Part shown: in pieces, positions 1-8,413 of the stretch
Numbering within the stretch: position 1 is the stretch's first letter
Layout of the letters: the number at the start of each line of letters is the position of its first letter
DNA from: an uncultured Christensenellaceae bacterium
GTDB taxonomy: Bacteria > Bacillota > Clostridia > Christensenellales > Borkfalkiaceae
Direction of reading: 5' to 3'
Assembly: GCA_910587625.1 (NCBI GenBank)
Contig: CAJUMW010000001.1
Span: 16,687-80,686, forward strand
DNA: 64,000 bases
Notes under the pieces: model-generated
Databases searched by the model: none
What the model saw: only the letters and a program-made list of their open reading frames with translations
Told to the model about the DNA's origin: nothing
Position numbers and translations under genes: made by a program

Positions 1-411
1 GAAGCCAGCTTTGTCTGTCACAACAACGGCATTACGCTTATATGTATAGCCGACGGCAAGCTGTTGAACTATATGCACAGCGGAGATATTTATTCGTTGA
101 TACAAAACGCGGTAAATAACGCAATAAACGCCGTTGGCGCGGTTACGGACGACGGCAAGCGAATAATAAGAATTATGGTGCGGCAACAAAGCGGCGTAGT
201 TTGCATACACATAGAAAATTATTTCGACGGTTCGGTGCAAATGCAGTTTAAAGACGGCGTTCCCGTCACGGGACAGGACACGCGCTATCACGGCTTCGGA
301 ATGCGCAGCATAAAAAATGTATGCAAAAAATACGGCGGAAAAGTCGACGTCGAGGTCGAAGAGGATATATTCAATCTCGATATAACTCTTCCGCTTAAAG
401 CCGACATTTAG
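1..411 (+). CDS. GHKL sensor histidine kinase, C-terminal part (cut by window edge)
   Basis: The reading frame is open from base 1, so only the last 136 residues are visible. They form the ATP-binding domain of a GHKL (HATPase_c_5, AgrC/NatK-type) kinase. The N-box is seen as NAVNNAINAV and the G-box as HGFGMRSI, followed by the usual short beta-strand tail ending in LPLKADI. The sensor/transmembrane part and phospho-acceptor His lie outside the window. The gene is followed without a gap by the LytTR response regulator, the standard pairing for this kinase class. The domain resembles the kinase at 58606-59943, including a near-identical H-G-F-G-(M/T)-(R/K)-S-I box, so the two kinases are probably paralogues. 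Assignment of the domain is firm; the signal is unknown. Confidence 0.9.
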   Translation, partial: EASFVCHNNGITLICIADGKLLNYMHSGDIYSLIQNAVNNAINAVGAVTDDGKRIIRIMVRQQSGVVCIHIENYFDGSVQMQFKDGVPVTGQDTRYHGFGMRSIKNVCKKYGGKVDVEVEEDIFNLDITLPLKADI

Positions 412-438
412 TTGAAAGATAATAATACGGGGGCAAAA

Positions 439-1137
439 ATGCGTATAGCAATAGTTGAGGACGAAAAGCACAACAGAGATTTGTTGATAAAGTATATTGA
501 CGATTTCGGCAAGTCGAACGGCGTAAACTTTGTCGTCGACACATTTTCGGACGGACTTGAATTTCTTACTTCTTACAAGCCGGTGTACGCACTGGTATTT
601 ATGGATATAAAGATGCCCAACATCGACGGAATGGAAACGGCCAAACGGCTGCGGGAAATCGATAACGAAGTTGTGCTTATTTTTATAACAAATCTTTTAA
701 ACTATGCGATTCGCGGTTATGAGGTCGGCGCTTTCGATTTTGTCTTGAAGCCCGTCGGTTACGCAGATTTTTCAAGCAGAATGAAGAAGTTTTTAAAGCG
801 ATTTGCAACCGCGGAAAGGCAAGAACTTGTTATACTTTCAAATAATACCAGGGTGCGCGTTGCGGTAGAGGATATTCTTTGGTTGGAGGTCGACGGGCAC
901 AACATAATATATCATCTTGCCGACAGCGAGTACACTGTAAGAGGTTCGCTTGTAAAAGCAGAGCGAGAACTTCCGGACTGCTTTGAAAAATGCAACAGCG
1001 GCATTTTGGTAAATTTAAATTACGTTCAGTGTATTGAAAAGGACAGCGTTTGTGTTTTCGGGAATTGGTTGCCGATATCTCGGCCGAAGAAAAAAAGTTT
1101 TTCCGCAGCGGCGGTAAAATACATAGAAAAGAAATAA
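439..1137 (+). CDS. LytTR-family response regulator
   Basis: This 232-residue protein has an N-terminal receiver domain (about residues 1-120) with acidic pocket residues near V-E-D-E and phospho-acceptor Asp56 in FMDIKMP. A C-terminal LytTR DNA-binding domain follows (about 130-232: ILWLEVDGHN, then NSGILVNLNYV, and a basic end). A TTG codon at 412 is in frame directly after the kinase stop, but the ATG at 439 has a purine-rich ribosome site (ACGGGGGC) just upstream and aligns with normal receiver starts, so 439 is chosen. It forms a two-component pair with the upstream kinase. Because the next gene is a large secreted GH3 with its own promoter, that locus is a likely target; this is inferred from position. 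It is paralogous to 57882-58592. Confidence 0.92.
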   Translation: MRIAIVEDEKHNRDLLIKYIDDFGKSNGVNFVVDTFSDGLEFLTSYKPVYALVFMDIKMPNIDGMETAKRLREIDNEVVLIFITNLLNYAIRGYEVGAFDFVLKPVGYADFSSRMKKFLKRFATAERQELVILSNNTRVRVAVEDILWLEVDGHNIIYHLADSEYTVRGSLVKAERELPDCFEKCNSGILVNLNYVQCIEKDSVCVFGNWLPISRPKKKSFSAAAVKYIEKK

Positions 1138-1143
1138 ACGAAC

Positions 1144-1176
1144 GGGTGCGGAAAAATTTCGCACCCATTTATTTTA
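1144..1176 (+). terminator. Rho-independent terminator after the LytTR regulator
   Basis: A 7-bp GC-rich stem (GGGTGCG / CGCACCC) with a 9-nt loop is followed by a T-rich tail (ATTTATTTT). It separates the two-component genes from the GH3 locus. Confidence 0.8.
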
Positions 1177-1210
1177 ACAAAATTTTTATTTATAAACGGT
1201 AGTTAATAAC

Positions 1211-1241
1211 AAATTTTGAACAAATTTTAACAGATTTTGAC
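1211..1241 (+). promoter_or_regulatory. Three tandem near-identical repeats, possible activator site
   Basis: Three imperfect direct repeats lie back to back: AAATTTTGAAC, AAATTTTAAC and AGATTTTGAC, with a period of 11 then 10 bp. They sit just upstream of the predicted -35 of the GH3 locus. The helical phasing suggests a protein bound on one face of the DNA. Repeats 1 and 3 start 21 bp apart, which is the usual offset of LytTR half-sites. Binding by the adjacent LytTR protein is a guess. Confidence 0.4.
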
Positions 1242-1249
1242 GGGGAGTA

Positions 1250-1278
1250 TTGTTTTGTTTAAATTTACGCATTATATT
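1250..1278 (+). promoter_or_regulatory. Probable promoter of GH3 locus 1
   Basis: TTGTTT (1250-1255) and TATATT (1273-1278) are separated by 17 bp. The -35 is imperfect, consistent with an activated promoter. The short leader holds a small hairpin (GCAGG 1290-1294 with CCTGC 1316-1320) directly before the ribosome site. Confidence 0.5.
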
Positions 1279-1342
1279 CTTGACACGAAGCAGGCGCCTT
1301 ATGTTAAGCGGCCGACCTGCAAAAATTTTTGGAGGAAATGAT

Positions 1343-4300
1343 ATGAAATCATCAGCTAAAACCAAGAAAATGCTTGTAGCTCCTGCTTTGGCAGTCGCAG
1401 GGGTATTGGTATTTTCGAGTATGGCAATCCCTGTACGTTCGTTTGCAAAAGCCGACGCAAACTCGGGTTTGACCAGGTACGAGTCAAGTTACGGCAGCAA
1501 GGCGGAAGCAAGAGAAGCGGGACTTGAGCTCAACTATCAGATAGCGGCGGAAGGCGCAGTTCTTTTAAAGAACGAAAACAACGCTCTTCCTCTCAAAATA
1601 GTTGAAACAAGCACGCCTTCCGACAAACCCAACACCGACCCCGTAATTACCCGTTCGGGCAACAAGATAAGCGTATTCGGTTACGGCTCCATCGCTCCCA
1701 ACGGCGGCGGCTCGGTAAACGACGCCGAAGCTTCGGCAGGTACGGTAACTTTCGACTCGACATTCTATACAAGCTTCGAGGACGCAAAGTTCGAAGTAAA
1801 CCCCAAATTAAAGGGAATGTACGAGGGATATCTTGCTGATAAAACGGTCAACGGAGACGCAGATATCGATATCGGGCACTACTCGCTGCCTTCTATCGAA
1901 AGCTCATATGAAAACTATAACGACGCGGCGGTAATCATTCTCGGCAATTCAAGCAAGAAAAGCGGAGAAAGCGGACACGAACTGCAATACGGTGAAGCAC
2001 AAAAGGCGCTTGTCGATTTTGTAACCCAAAAGTTCGATAAAGTAGTCGTGCTTATAAACAAATCCGTTCCCATGGAAATCGATTGGCTTAAAAAGAACGA
2101 CAAAATCGACGCTATTTTGTTGTTGGGAGAAGCGGGAACCAACGGACTTGACGTCACCGGTCATCTTTTAAACGGAGATATTAACCCGTCGGGCAGATTG
2201 GTGGACACATATGTTGTAGACCAGACCAAGGTTCCCTCTTATGTAAACTACAATAAACAAGGCATTGCTAACATGATGAGCGGCAATGACACTTATAAGT
2301 CGTATAAACTCGGTTCAAACGAAACCAACACCTATTTCGTCGAGTATGAAGAGGGCATTTACGTCGGTTACCGCTATTGGGAAACCCGCGGTTATGAAGA
2401 AAACGATAACTGGTCTTGGTACAACAACAACGTTACGTACACGTTCGGCACGGGGCTTTCATACACGACCTTTGATTGGGAAATTCAAAACAGTTCTACG
2501 CCTGCAGGCGCAATAACTGCGGATAAGACTATCAAATTCGACGTAAAAGTTACCAACACGGGTGACGTTGCGGGTAAAGACGTTGTCGAGCTGTTCTACA
2601 CTGCGCCGTACATTGAGGGTGAAATTGAAAAATCTTACGTCGAGCTCGGCGGCTTTGCAAAAACAAAGCTTCTCGAACCCAACGAAAGTCAGGTAGTTAC
2701 AATCGAACTCAAAGTCGAAGATATGGCTTCGTATGACTATAACGACGCAAACACAAACGACAACTGCGGCTACGAGCTCGATAAGGGCACTTACAGCGTC
2801 AAGCTTATGAGAAACGCTCACGACGAGGTCGCAAAGAGAGATTATACAATTGCAGAAACCACAAACGTAAAGAGCGAGTCCAAAAATATTTTCGAGGACA
2901 GCAACAAATACGTTGACGAGCACTTTACCAAAAAGCTCTCCCGCGCAGACTTTGCAAGCACTATGCCCGACGCAGTCACCGAGGCGGAGAGAAGCAAGCT
3001 TTCCGCTGCGGACTACGAAAAGTTTAAGCCTGTAGTTGTGGACAACGAAAACGACGTAATGCCCACTCAGGCGGATGCGGCAACAAGGCCCGAAAAGGCG
3101 GAAATAATGCTTGCAGACCTTGCAGGTAAGTCTTATGACGACCCTATGTGGGAGCAGCTTTTAAATCAGCTTACAATCGAAGAAATGGTTGACCTCTATC
3201 AAAACGGCGGCTTCCATTCGATAGAACTTGACTATATCGGCAAACCTTACTCAATGGATACCGACGGCCCTCTCGGATGGACGGGTACGGGCGTAACGGG
3301 CGCATCTTACAACAGATTTGCTTCCGAGCCCGTAATTGCTTCCACTTGGAACGTAGAACTTGCCGAAAAGATGGGTGAAATCATCGGTGAACAGGGTCTT
3401 TGGGGCTCTTCGGACAGAACCGACGGCGCAGGAATTTCGGCTTATACGGGTTGGTACGCTCCCGGTATGAACTTGCACCGCTCTGCGTTTGACGCAAGAT
3501 ATACCGAGTACTACTCCGAGGACGGCTTGCTTATGGGTAAGGTTGTCGCAGGCGTAAGCCGCGGACTCAATTCCAAGGGCGGATACCTGTTTATAAAGCA
3601 CTTTGCGCTTCACAACGACGGCGGCGGCGTTATGGTTTACCGCGGACAGATGGGCAGTGCAGAGGCAGGCAAGACGGCAGGTATGGCAGTTTGGGCTTCG
3701 GAACAGACTATGCGCCAAATTTACTTCAAGGCTTACGAGCTTGCCGTTAAAGAGGGCAACGCAAGGGCTGCGATGTCGGCGTTCAACCGTATCGGCTACA
3801 CCTGGGCAGGCGCAAACAAGGCGCTTTTGACAGACCTTTTGAGAACCGAATGGGGCTTTAAGGGCTTTGTTGTTACCGATATAGCTATTTATGCCGGAAT
3901 GATGGACGGTGACGCAATGGTTCGTGCAGGCGGAGACCTCGTGCTTTCGGCGGGTATGGGCGTATGTAATCTTACCGACGCTACCTTGAAGTCGGCAACG
4001 GGCATTAAAGCTTTGAGAAACGCTACAAAGAACATTCTTTGGACTGTTCTTCACTCCAACGCAATGGGTGCGCCCGCAGGTGCGAAAGTATTGCTTGACT
4101 GTAACGAAGAATTTACAAGAACCGCAACCGTAGGTACGTCGTACAATGCGACTGTCGGCGGAGAGGAGTTGGCAAGGCTGAATACGCTGTATGCTTACGA
4201 CGGCATTAAGTATTCTGCTACGGGGCTTCCTTCCGGCTTGACAATCGACGAAAATTCTGGCGTCATTTCGGGAACTCCCACGGCGGCAGGCGTATTCGAT

Positions 4301-4528
4301 ATAACTGTTACCGCTTCTGCGGACGGATACGCTTCGGCTACCCAAACTTATACGCTGTTTGTAAACGCTTCCGCTCAGACTTCGACTCCGGGCGGAGACG
4401 AAAATAAGGACGAAGGCGGCTGCGGCTCTGCAATCGGCTACGGCACGGGCATAATTCTTGCAGGCGGCATGGTTGCGCTTCTCGGCACCGCATTGGTATT
4501 GAGAAAGGCAAAGGGCAAAAAAGACTAA
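1343..4528 (+). CDS. Secreted, membrane-anchored GH3 enzyme with reversed domain order (GH3a)
   Basis: The start is ATG 1343 after GGAGGA (1331-1336); an upstream in-frame TTG lacks such a site. The 1061-residue protein has a signal peptide (residues 1-35). The GH3 alpha/beta-sandwich domain comes first (about 55-330; EGAVLLKN), then the Fn3-like domain (about 390-510; KVTNTGDVAG), and only then the TIM barrel (about 600-870). A putative-Ig module (SGTPTAAG) and a Cys-Gly transmembrane tail with basic end (GGCGSAI, helix, RKAKGKKD) finish the protein. This reversed order is known from Ruminococcus albus and Butyrivibrio beta-glucosidases. Asp641 (TDGP), Lys752-His753 and candidate nucleophile Asp846 (VVTDI) are present. 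The loops after KHF (ALHNDGGG instead of the N-x-Q-E found in the three paralogues) and after LHR (DARY instead of GGRN), and the acid/base loop (SGESGHE), are altered. Substrate specificity may therefore differ, or activity may be lost. Confidence 0.9.
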   Translation: MKSSAKTKKMLVAPALAVAGVLVFSSMAIPVRSFAKADANSGLTRYESSYGSKAEAREAGLELNYQIAAEGAVLLKNENNALPLKIVETSTPSDKPNTDPVITRSGNKISVFGYGSIAPNGGGSVNDAEASAGTVTFDSTFYTSFEDAKFEVNPKLKGMYEGYLADKTVNGDADIDIGHYSLPSIESSYENYNDAAVIILGNSSKKSGESGHELQYGEAQKALVDFVTQKFDKVVVLINKSVPMEIDWLKKNDKIDAILLLGEAGTNGLDVTGHLLNGDINPSGRLVDTYVVDQTKVPSYVNYNKQGIANMMSGNDTYKSYKLGSNETNTYFVEYEEGIYVGYRYWETRGYEENDNWSWYNNNVTYTFGTGLSYTTFDWEIQNSSTPAGAITADKTIKFDVKVTNTGDVAGKDVVELFYTAPYIEGEIEKSYVELGGFAKTKLLEPNESQVVTIELKVEDMASYDYNDANTNDNCGYELDKGTYSVKLMRNAHDEVAKRDYTIAETTNVKSESKNIFEDSNKYVDEHFTKKLSRADFASTMPDAVTEAERSKLSAADYEKFKPVVVDNENDVMPTQADAATRPEKAEIMLADLAGKSYDDPMWEQLLNQLTIEEMVDLYQNGGFHSIELDYIGKPYSMDTDGPLGWTGTGVTGASYNRFASEPVIASTWNVELAEKMGEIIGEQGLWGSSDRTDGAGISAYTGWYAPGMNLHRSAFDARYTEYYSEDGLLMGKVVAGVSRGLNSKGGYLFIKHFALHNDGGGVMVYRGQMGSAEAGKTAGMAVWASEQTMRQIYFKAYELAVKEGNARAAMSAFNRIGYTWAGANKALLTDLLRTEWGFKGFVVTDIAIYAGMMDGDAMVRAGGDLVLSAGMGVCNLTDATLKSATGIKALRNATKNILWTVLHSNAMGAPAGAKVLLDCNEEFTRTATVGTSYNATVGGEELARLNTLYAYDGIKYSATGLPSGLTIDENSGVISGTPTAAGVFDITVTASADGYASATQTYTLFVNASAQTSTPGGDENKDEGGCGSAIGYGTGIILAGGMVALLGTALVLRKAKGKKD

Positions 4529-4550
4529 TTTAATAAATAGACGTTTAGTC

Positions 4551-4569
4551 GGGGGAGCTTGACTCCCCC
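4551..4569 (+). other. Intercistronic hairpin between GH3a and lipoprotein
   Basis: A perfect 7-bp stem (GGGGGAG / CTCCCCC) with loop CTTGA lies between the stop of GH3a and the next start. There is no T-run after it, so it looks like an mRNA-stability or partial-attenuation element rather than a full terminator. The paralogous locus has a larger hairpin at the same place (53302-53346). Confidence 0.6.
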
Positions 4570-4603
4570 TGCTAAGCTACATAATCGAAAAGGAGTTTAA
4601 GTT

Positions 4604-5284
4604 ATGAAAAGATCTTTAAAAATATTACTTGCAAGTCTTGCGCTTGCCACCTGCGCCTTTGGCTTTACGGCTTGCGGCACGGATACCGAAAACGACAATT
4701 CGGGCACAAATAACGGCGGAAACGAGCAACAACCCGGAGATAACAACAACGACAACAATCCCACGGGTACAAAAGAGTGGACTTTCGAGGCTGAATATAC
4801 CTATGTCGACGACCTTGTGGGCGCCGGCTCTTCCAACTCGGCAAAGGGCAAAAATATGATTTTAAAGGCTACAAAAGCCAGCAACGGTCACTATATCGGC
4901 TTTACGCATAAAAAGGATTTGACTATAACGTTTGAAATTACTGCGGCTAAGGCCACCACCGCAAGGCTGAAAGTTGGGCTTACTCCTGCCGAGGGAATGA
5001 ACGCTATATCCATTTCTCCCGAAACCTTTATTGTAAAGGTCAACGACGCCGCTATAAGTTATAAACAACAGAACGTAGTCGACAACGCGAGCAATATGAA
5101 CTCGCGCACGTTCAAAAAATACGATATAGGCGACGTACAGCTCAAAGAGGGGCTGAATATAATAACTCTCACAATCGGGGACAACGACTTTGTCAACGGC
5201 AAAGCAGGCGGCCCGTCGATAGACGCTATCTATCTTTCGACCGACGACGACCTCAGTTGGATTCCCGAAGAGGACAATATCTGA
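4604..5284 (+). CDS. CBM-like lipoprotein of GH3 locus 1
   Basis: The start ATG has GGAG at 4592-4595. The 226-residue protein begins with a lipoprotein signal whose lipobox is FTAC (Cys about residue 24), followed by an Asn/Gly/Asp-rich linker (about 25-60). A single beta-sandwich-like domain then fills the rest. The pattern F-E-A-E-Y...GSSNSAKGK...NGHYIGF...LTITFEI...EGLNIITLTIGDN...SIDAIYL resembles carbohydrate-binding modules of the CBM6/CBM35 type. It lies between two GH3 genes and probably holds glycan at the membrane for them. The lipoprotein at 53361-54740 carries the same final domain and the same gene position. The CBM assignment is by pattern only. Confidence 0.75.
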   Translation: MKRSLKILLASLALATCAFGFTACGTDTENDNSGTNNGGNEQQPGDNNNDNNPTGTKEWTFEAEYTYVDDLVGAGSSNSAKGKNMILKATKASNGHYIGFTHKKDLTITFEITAAKATTARLKVGLTPAEGMNAISISPETFIVKVNDAAISYKQQNVVDNASNMNSRTFKKYDIGDVQLKEGLNIITLTIGDNDFVNGKAGGPSIDAIYLSTDDDLSWIPEEDNI

Positions 5285-5302
5285 TTTTGGAGTTTATAAG
5301 GT

Positions 5303-8260
5303 ATGAAAGTATTTGGTAAAATAGGCGATGCTTTCAGGTTTTTATGGAAAAACGTAGGCACGCGCGTATGGCTTATGGTAACGTCTATAGTGCTTGCGCT
5401 GCTTCTCGTTATCAGCCTTGTCGTCACTCAAAACGTGCTCATTTACGGCACTTTAAAAATTGTACTCGGCGGCGACGTGGCAATTCTCGGGCACTACGAC
5501 GGCGAAAGAAGATATGTAGCCGACTACGGCTCGCAGAACGAGGCTTTAAGAGCCGCCAACGATTTTACCGTAAAAGTCGAAGAAGAGGGCATAATTCTTC
5601 TTAAAAACGAGGATAGGGCTCTGCCGCTCGCAAAAAAATCGAAAATTTCCGTTTTCGGCAAAAACTCGGTCAACCTCGTTTACGGCGGCTCGGGTTCGAG
5701 TATCGCAAGGGGCAAAATGACCGACCTCTACACGGCTTTGAAGGAGGCGGAGTTCGAAGTAAACCCCACGTTGCAGTCCTTCTACAACAATAATAATAAG
5801 TCGGGTTCGGGCAGGGGCGACAATCCCGGCTTCGGAGATATCGTCTACGGCTTTGCAACGGGAGAAACCCCCGTTTCTTCCTATTCCTCCAACGAGTGGA
5901 ACAGCGTTTCTTCCTATTCCGACGCGGCAATTTTCGTCGTTTCGAGAATAGGCGGAGAGGGCTTCGACCTTCCCCGTACCATGCGTTCGGGTGCGGACGA
6001 CTTTACTCCCGTAAGCGGCGCGGCGGATGCAAACGACCATTATTTGCAGCTTGACGCCAACGAGCGCAACCTTTTAAAGGAGCTTTACAACAAGTTCGAC
6101 AAAGTAATTATACTTCTCAACACCCCCGGCAATTTCGAGCTTGGCTTTGCCGAAGATAAAACAGACGAGCTATACAGCGACAAGTTGAAGGGTGTGCTGT
6201 GGATGGGTTTCCCCGGCGGCACAGGCACGCTTGCCGTAGGCAGGGTATTAAACGGAGAAGTTACTCCCTCGGGTCACACCACCGACACTTACGCTTACGA
6301 CCTTTTGGGGTCTCCCGCAATTCGCAATTTCGGCAACAATGATATTGAAGGCGGCAACAGCCAGTACTATGTCGACTCGCGCGGAAGAAAGAGAACGTCA
6401 AGCTACTATGTCGACTATGACGAGGGTATCTATGTCGGCTATCGCTACTATGAAACGCGCGGCGCCGGCGACGAGCAGTGGTACAACAAAAACGTTGTTT
6501 ATCCGTTCGGCTTCGGCAAATCTTATGCCGATTTCGATTGGGAAATAACGCCCCCGACGGATACCGCGCTTACGTCTGACGGTACTTTGACTTTCAACGT
6601 AAAAGTTACAAACAAATCAGATTCGCAATATTCCGGCAAGGACGTTGTGCAGCTCTATTACACTGCACCCTATACTTCGGGAGAAATAGAAAAGTCGCAC
6701 GTCGTTTTGGGCGGCTTTGCAAAGACCAAACTGCTTGCGCCCGGTGAGAGCGACACGGTTACAGTCGATATGAAAGTTTCCGAAATGAAGTCTTACGACT
6801 ATAACGACGCAAACGGCAACGGCAACCGCGGTTACGAGCTTGACGGCGGCAAGTACACCTTGCATATCGCACATTCCGCGCACGACTTCGAGGCTTCTTT
6901 CGACTTCAATCTTGCCGAGGACGTTCTCTACAAGACCGACGACAATACAGGCGCCGAGGTGGTAAACAGGTTTGACGACGTAAGCTCGCACATAGAGAGC
7001 TATCTTTCGAGAAACAGTTGGATAATGCCGGATAAACCCACTCAGCCCGTGGAGATATCAGAGGAATATCATAAATCGCTTACTTGGGTAAAGGACGACA
7101 ACGGCAAGCCCTGGTTTACCGAAAATATGGCGGCTCAGGGCGCGAACAACGGTCTTGAATTGAAGGATTTCATAGGCATCGATTACGACGACAATCAAAC
7201 GGTATTTACCGAGCAAACTACAAATAAAGAGATACTTTTGGGCAAAACTTACGCGCAGGGTTGGGAACTGCTACTCGACAATCTTACCGCCGAGCAAATG
7301 GCAACCCTGATTGGTTCGGGTGCGTTTACGACTATAAAGCTCGATAATATCGGTAAACCCGTCACAAACGAAACCGACGGACCCACGGGTATAACAAGCT
7401 TTATGTCCACAAGCGAGTCGAACGCCTGCTCATATATGGCGGAAACGGTGCTTTCCGCAAGCTGGAATCTGGACCTTGCCTATGAAATGGGTTTAAGCCT
7501 CGGCAATGAAGCGCTTTTGACCACAAAGGACGGACTTCATTATACGGGCTGGTATGCGCCGGCTGCTAACATTCATCGCACCCCGTTCGGCGGCAGAAAT
7601 TGGGAATACTATTCCGAGGACGGATTTATATCCGGCAAATTTGCTACCGAAGTTATAAAGGGCTGCAAGCAAAAGGGCGTGTATTGCTATATGAAGCACT
7701 TTGCCGTCAACGACCAGGAAACAGACAGGGACAGCGACGGACTTTTGACCTGGCTCAATGAGCAGGCAATGCGTGAAATATATTTCAAACCCTTTGAAAT
7801 GGCTGTCAAAGACGGAGAAACCACTGCAATGATGTCCTCGTTTAACCGTATAGGAGATGTCTGGGCAGGCGGTGATTACAGACTGTTGACTCAGGTACTC
7901 CGTCAGGAGTGGGGCTTTAAGGGCGCCGTTATCGACGACTACGGGCTTACTCCTTATATCAATCAAGAGCAGGTTATTCGTGCCGGAGGCGACCTAATGT
8001 TGGCGCAGGGGCAAAAAATGCCCGACGCGTCCAATCCCACGGCAACGCAGCTATCATGTTTAAGAAACGCGACAAAGCATATTTTATATACGGTTGCAAA
8101 CAGCAATATTATGGAATACAACATAGTCGGTATGCTGTTGCCCATATGGCTTATCGCGCTTATCGCGGTCGATTGCGCGGCGGCTGTCGGGTTTGCAATT
8201 TGGGGATATTTTGCAATCACCAAAGCTAAGAAAAAGCAACAACCCGAAGAGGTTTCCTAA
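5303..8260 (+). CDS. Membrane-tethered GH3 enzyme with reversed domain order (GH3b)
   Basis: This 985-residue protein starts at ATG 5303 with GGAG at 5289-5292. A transmembrane helix lies at about residues 22-45 (VWLMVTSIVLALLLVI) and another near the C-terminus (about 938-965), so the enzyme is probably held outside the cell by both ends. Between them come the GH3 sandwich domain (EEGIILLKN), Fn3-like domain (KVTNKSDSQYSG) and TIM barrel. Candidate catalytic residues are acid/base Glu219 in SRIGGEGFD and nucleophile Asp879 in VIDDYG. ETDGP, NIHRTPFGGRN and KHFAVNDQE are all intact. It is the third gene of locus 1, 18 bp after the lipoprotein, and is closest in architecture to 54742-57642. 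The substrate (beta-glucoside, xyloside or other) cannot be read from sequence. Confidence 0.92.
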   Translation: MKVFGKIGDAFRFLWKNVGTRVWLMVTSIVLALLLVISLVVTQNVLIYGTLKIVLGGDVAILGHYDGERRYVADYGSQNEALRAANDFTVKVEEEGIILLKNEDRALPLAKKSKISVFGKNSVNLVYGGSGSSIARGKMTDLYTALKEAEFEVNPTLQSFYNNNNKSGSGRGDNPGFGDIVYGFATGETPVSSYSSNEWNSVSSYSDAAIFVVSRIGGEGFDLPRTMRSGADDFTPVSGAADANDHYLQLDANERNLLKELYNKFDKVIILLNTPGNFELGFAEDKTDELYSDKLKGVLWMGFPGGTGTLAVGRVLNGEVTPSGHTTDTYAYDLLGSPAIRNFGNNDIEGGNSQYYVDSRGRKRTSSYYVDYDEGIYVGYRYYETRGAGDEQWYNKNVVYPFGFGKSYADFDWEITPPTDTALTSDGTLTFNVKVTNKSDSQYSGKDVVQLYYTAPYTSGEIEKSHVVLGGFAKTKLLAPGESDTVTVDMKVSEMKSYDYNDANGNGNRGYELDGGKYTLHIAHSAHDFEASFDFNLAEDVLYKTDDNTGAEVVNRFDDVSSHIESYLSRNSWIMPDKPTQPVEISEEYHKSLTWVKDDNGKPWFTENMAAQGANNGLELKDFIGIDYDDNQTVFTEQTTNKEILLGKTYAQGWELLLDNLTAEQMATLIGSGAFTTIKLDNIGKPVTNETDGPTGITSFMSTSESNACSYMAETVLSASWNLDLAYEMGLSLGNEALLTTKDGLHYTGWYAPAANIHRTPFGGRNWEYYSEDGFISGKFATEVIKGCKQKGVYCYMKHFAVNDQETDRDSDGLLTWLNEQAMREIYFKPFEMAVKDGETTAMMSSFNRIGDVWAGGDYRLLTQVLRQEWGFKGAVIDDYGLTPYINQEQVIRAGGDLMLAQGQKMPDASNPTATQLSCLRNATKHILYTVANSNIMEYNIVGMLLPIWLIALIAVDCAAAVGFAIWGYFAITKAKKKQQPEEVS

Positions 8261-8291
8261 GAAAATAATTAAAAGTTGTAAAATTTACAAT

Positions 8292-8330
8292 AAACTCACG
8301 GACATTGCGGTCTGTGAGTTTATTTTTTTT
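8292..8330 (+). terminator. Strong terminator ending GH3 locus 1
   Basis: A 12-bp stem (8292-8303 with 8310-8321, one G-T pair) with loop ATTGCG is followed by ATTTTTTTT. Confidence 0.92.
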
Positions 8331-8337
8331 CATAGAT

Positions 8338-8366
8338 TTGACATATTATTGCTATTATGCTAAAAT
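8338..8366 (+). promoter_or_regulatory. Sigma-A promoter of the ten-gene operon
   Basis: A consensus TTGACA (8338-8343), a 17-bp spacer and TAAAAT (8361-8366) begin 8 bp after the preceding terminator. No other convincing promoter or terminator was found between here and 29165, so this is probably the main promoter for the whole 20.8-kb operon. Confidence 0.85.
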
Positions 8367-8413
8367 AATAATATCGACAAGTATGTCCAAAATTCGACTT
8401 TAACGGGTAATTT

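Noticed and set aside
3251..4345. A 364-codon open frame on the minus strand inside GH3a.
   Set aside because: It is the shadow of a real, motif-bearing gene on the other strand. Its product is Arg/Cys/Ser-rich with no recognisable motif; the same applies to long minus-strand frames at 33033-33935, 46069-46932 and 50644-51570.
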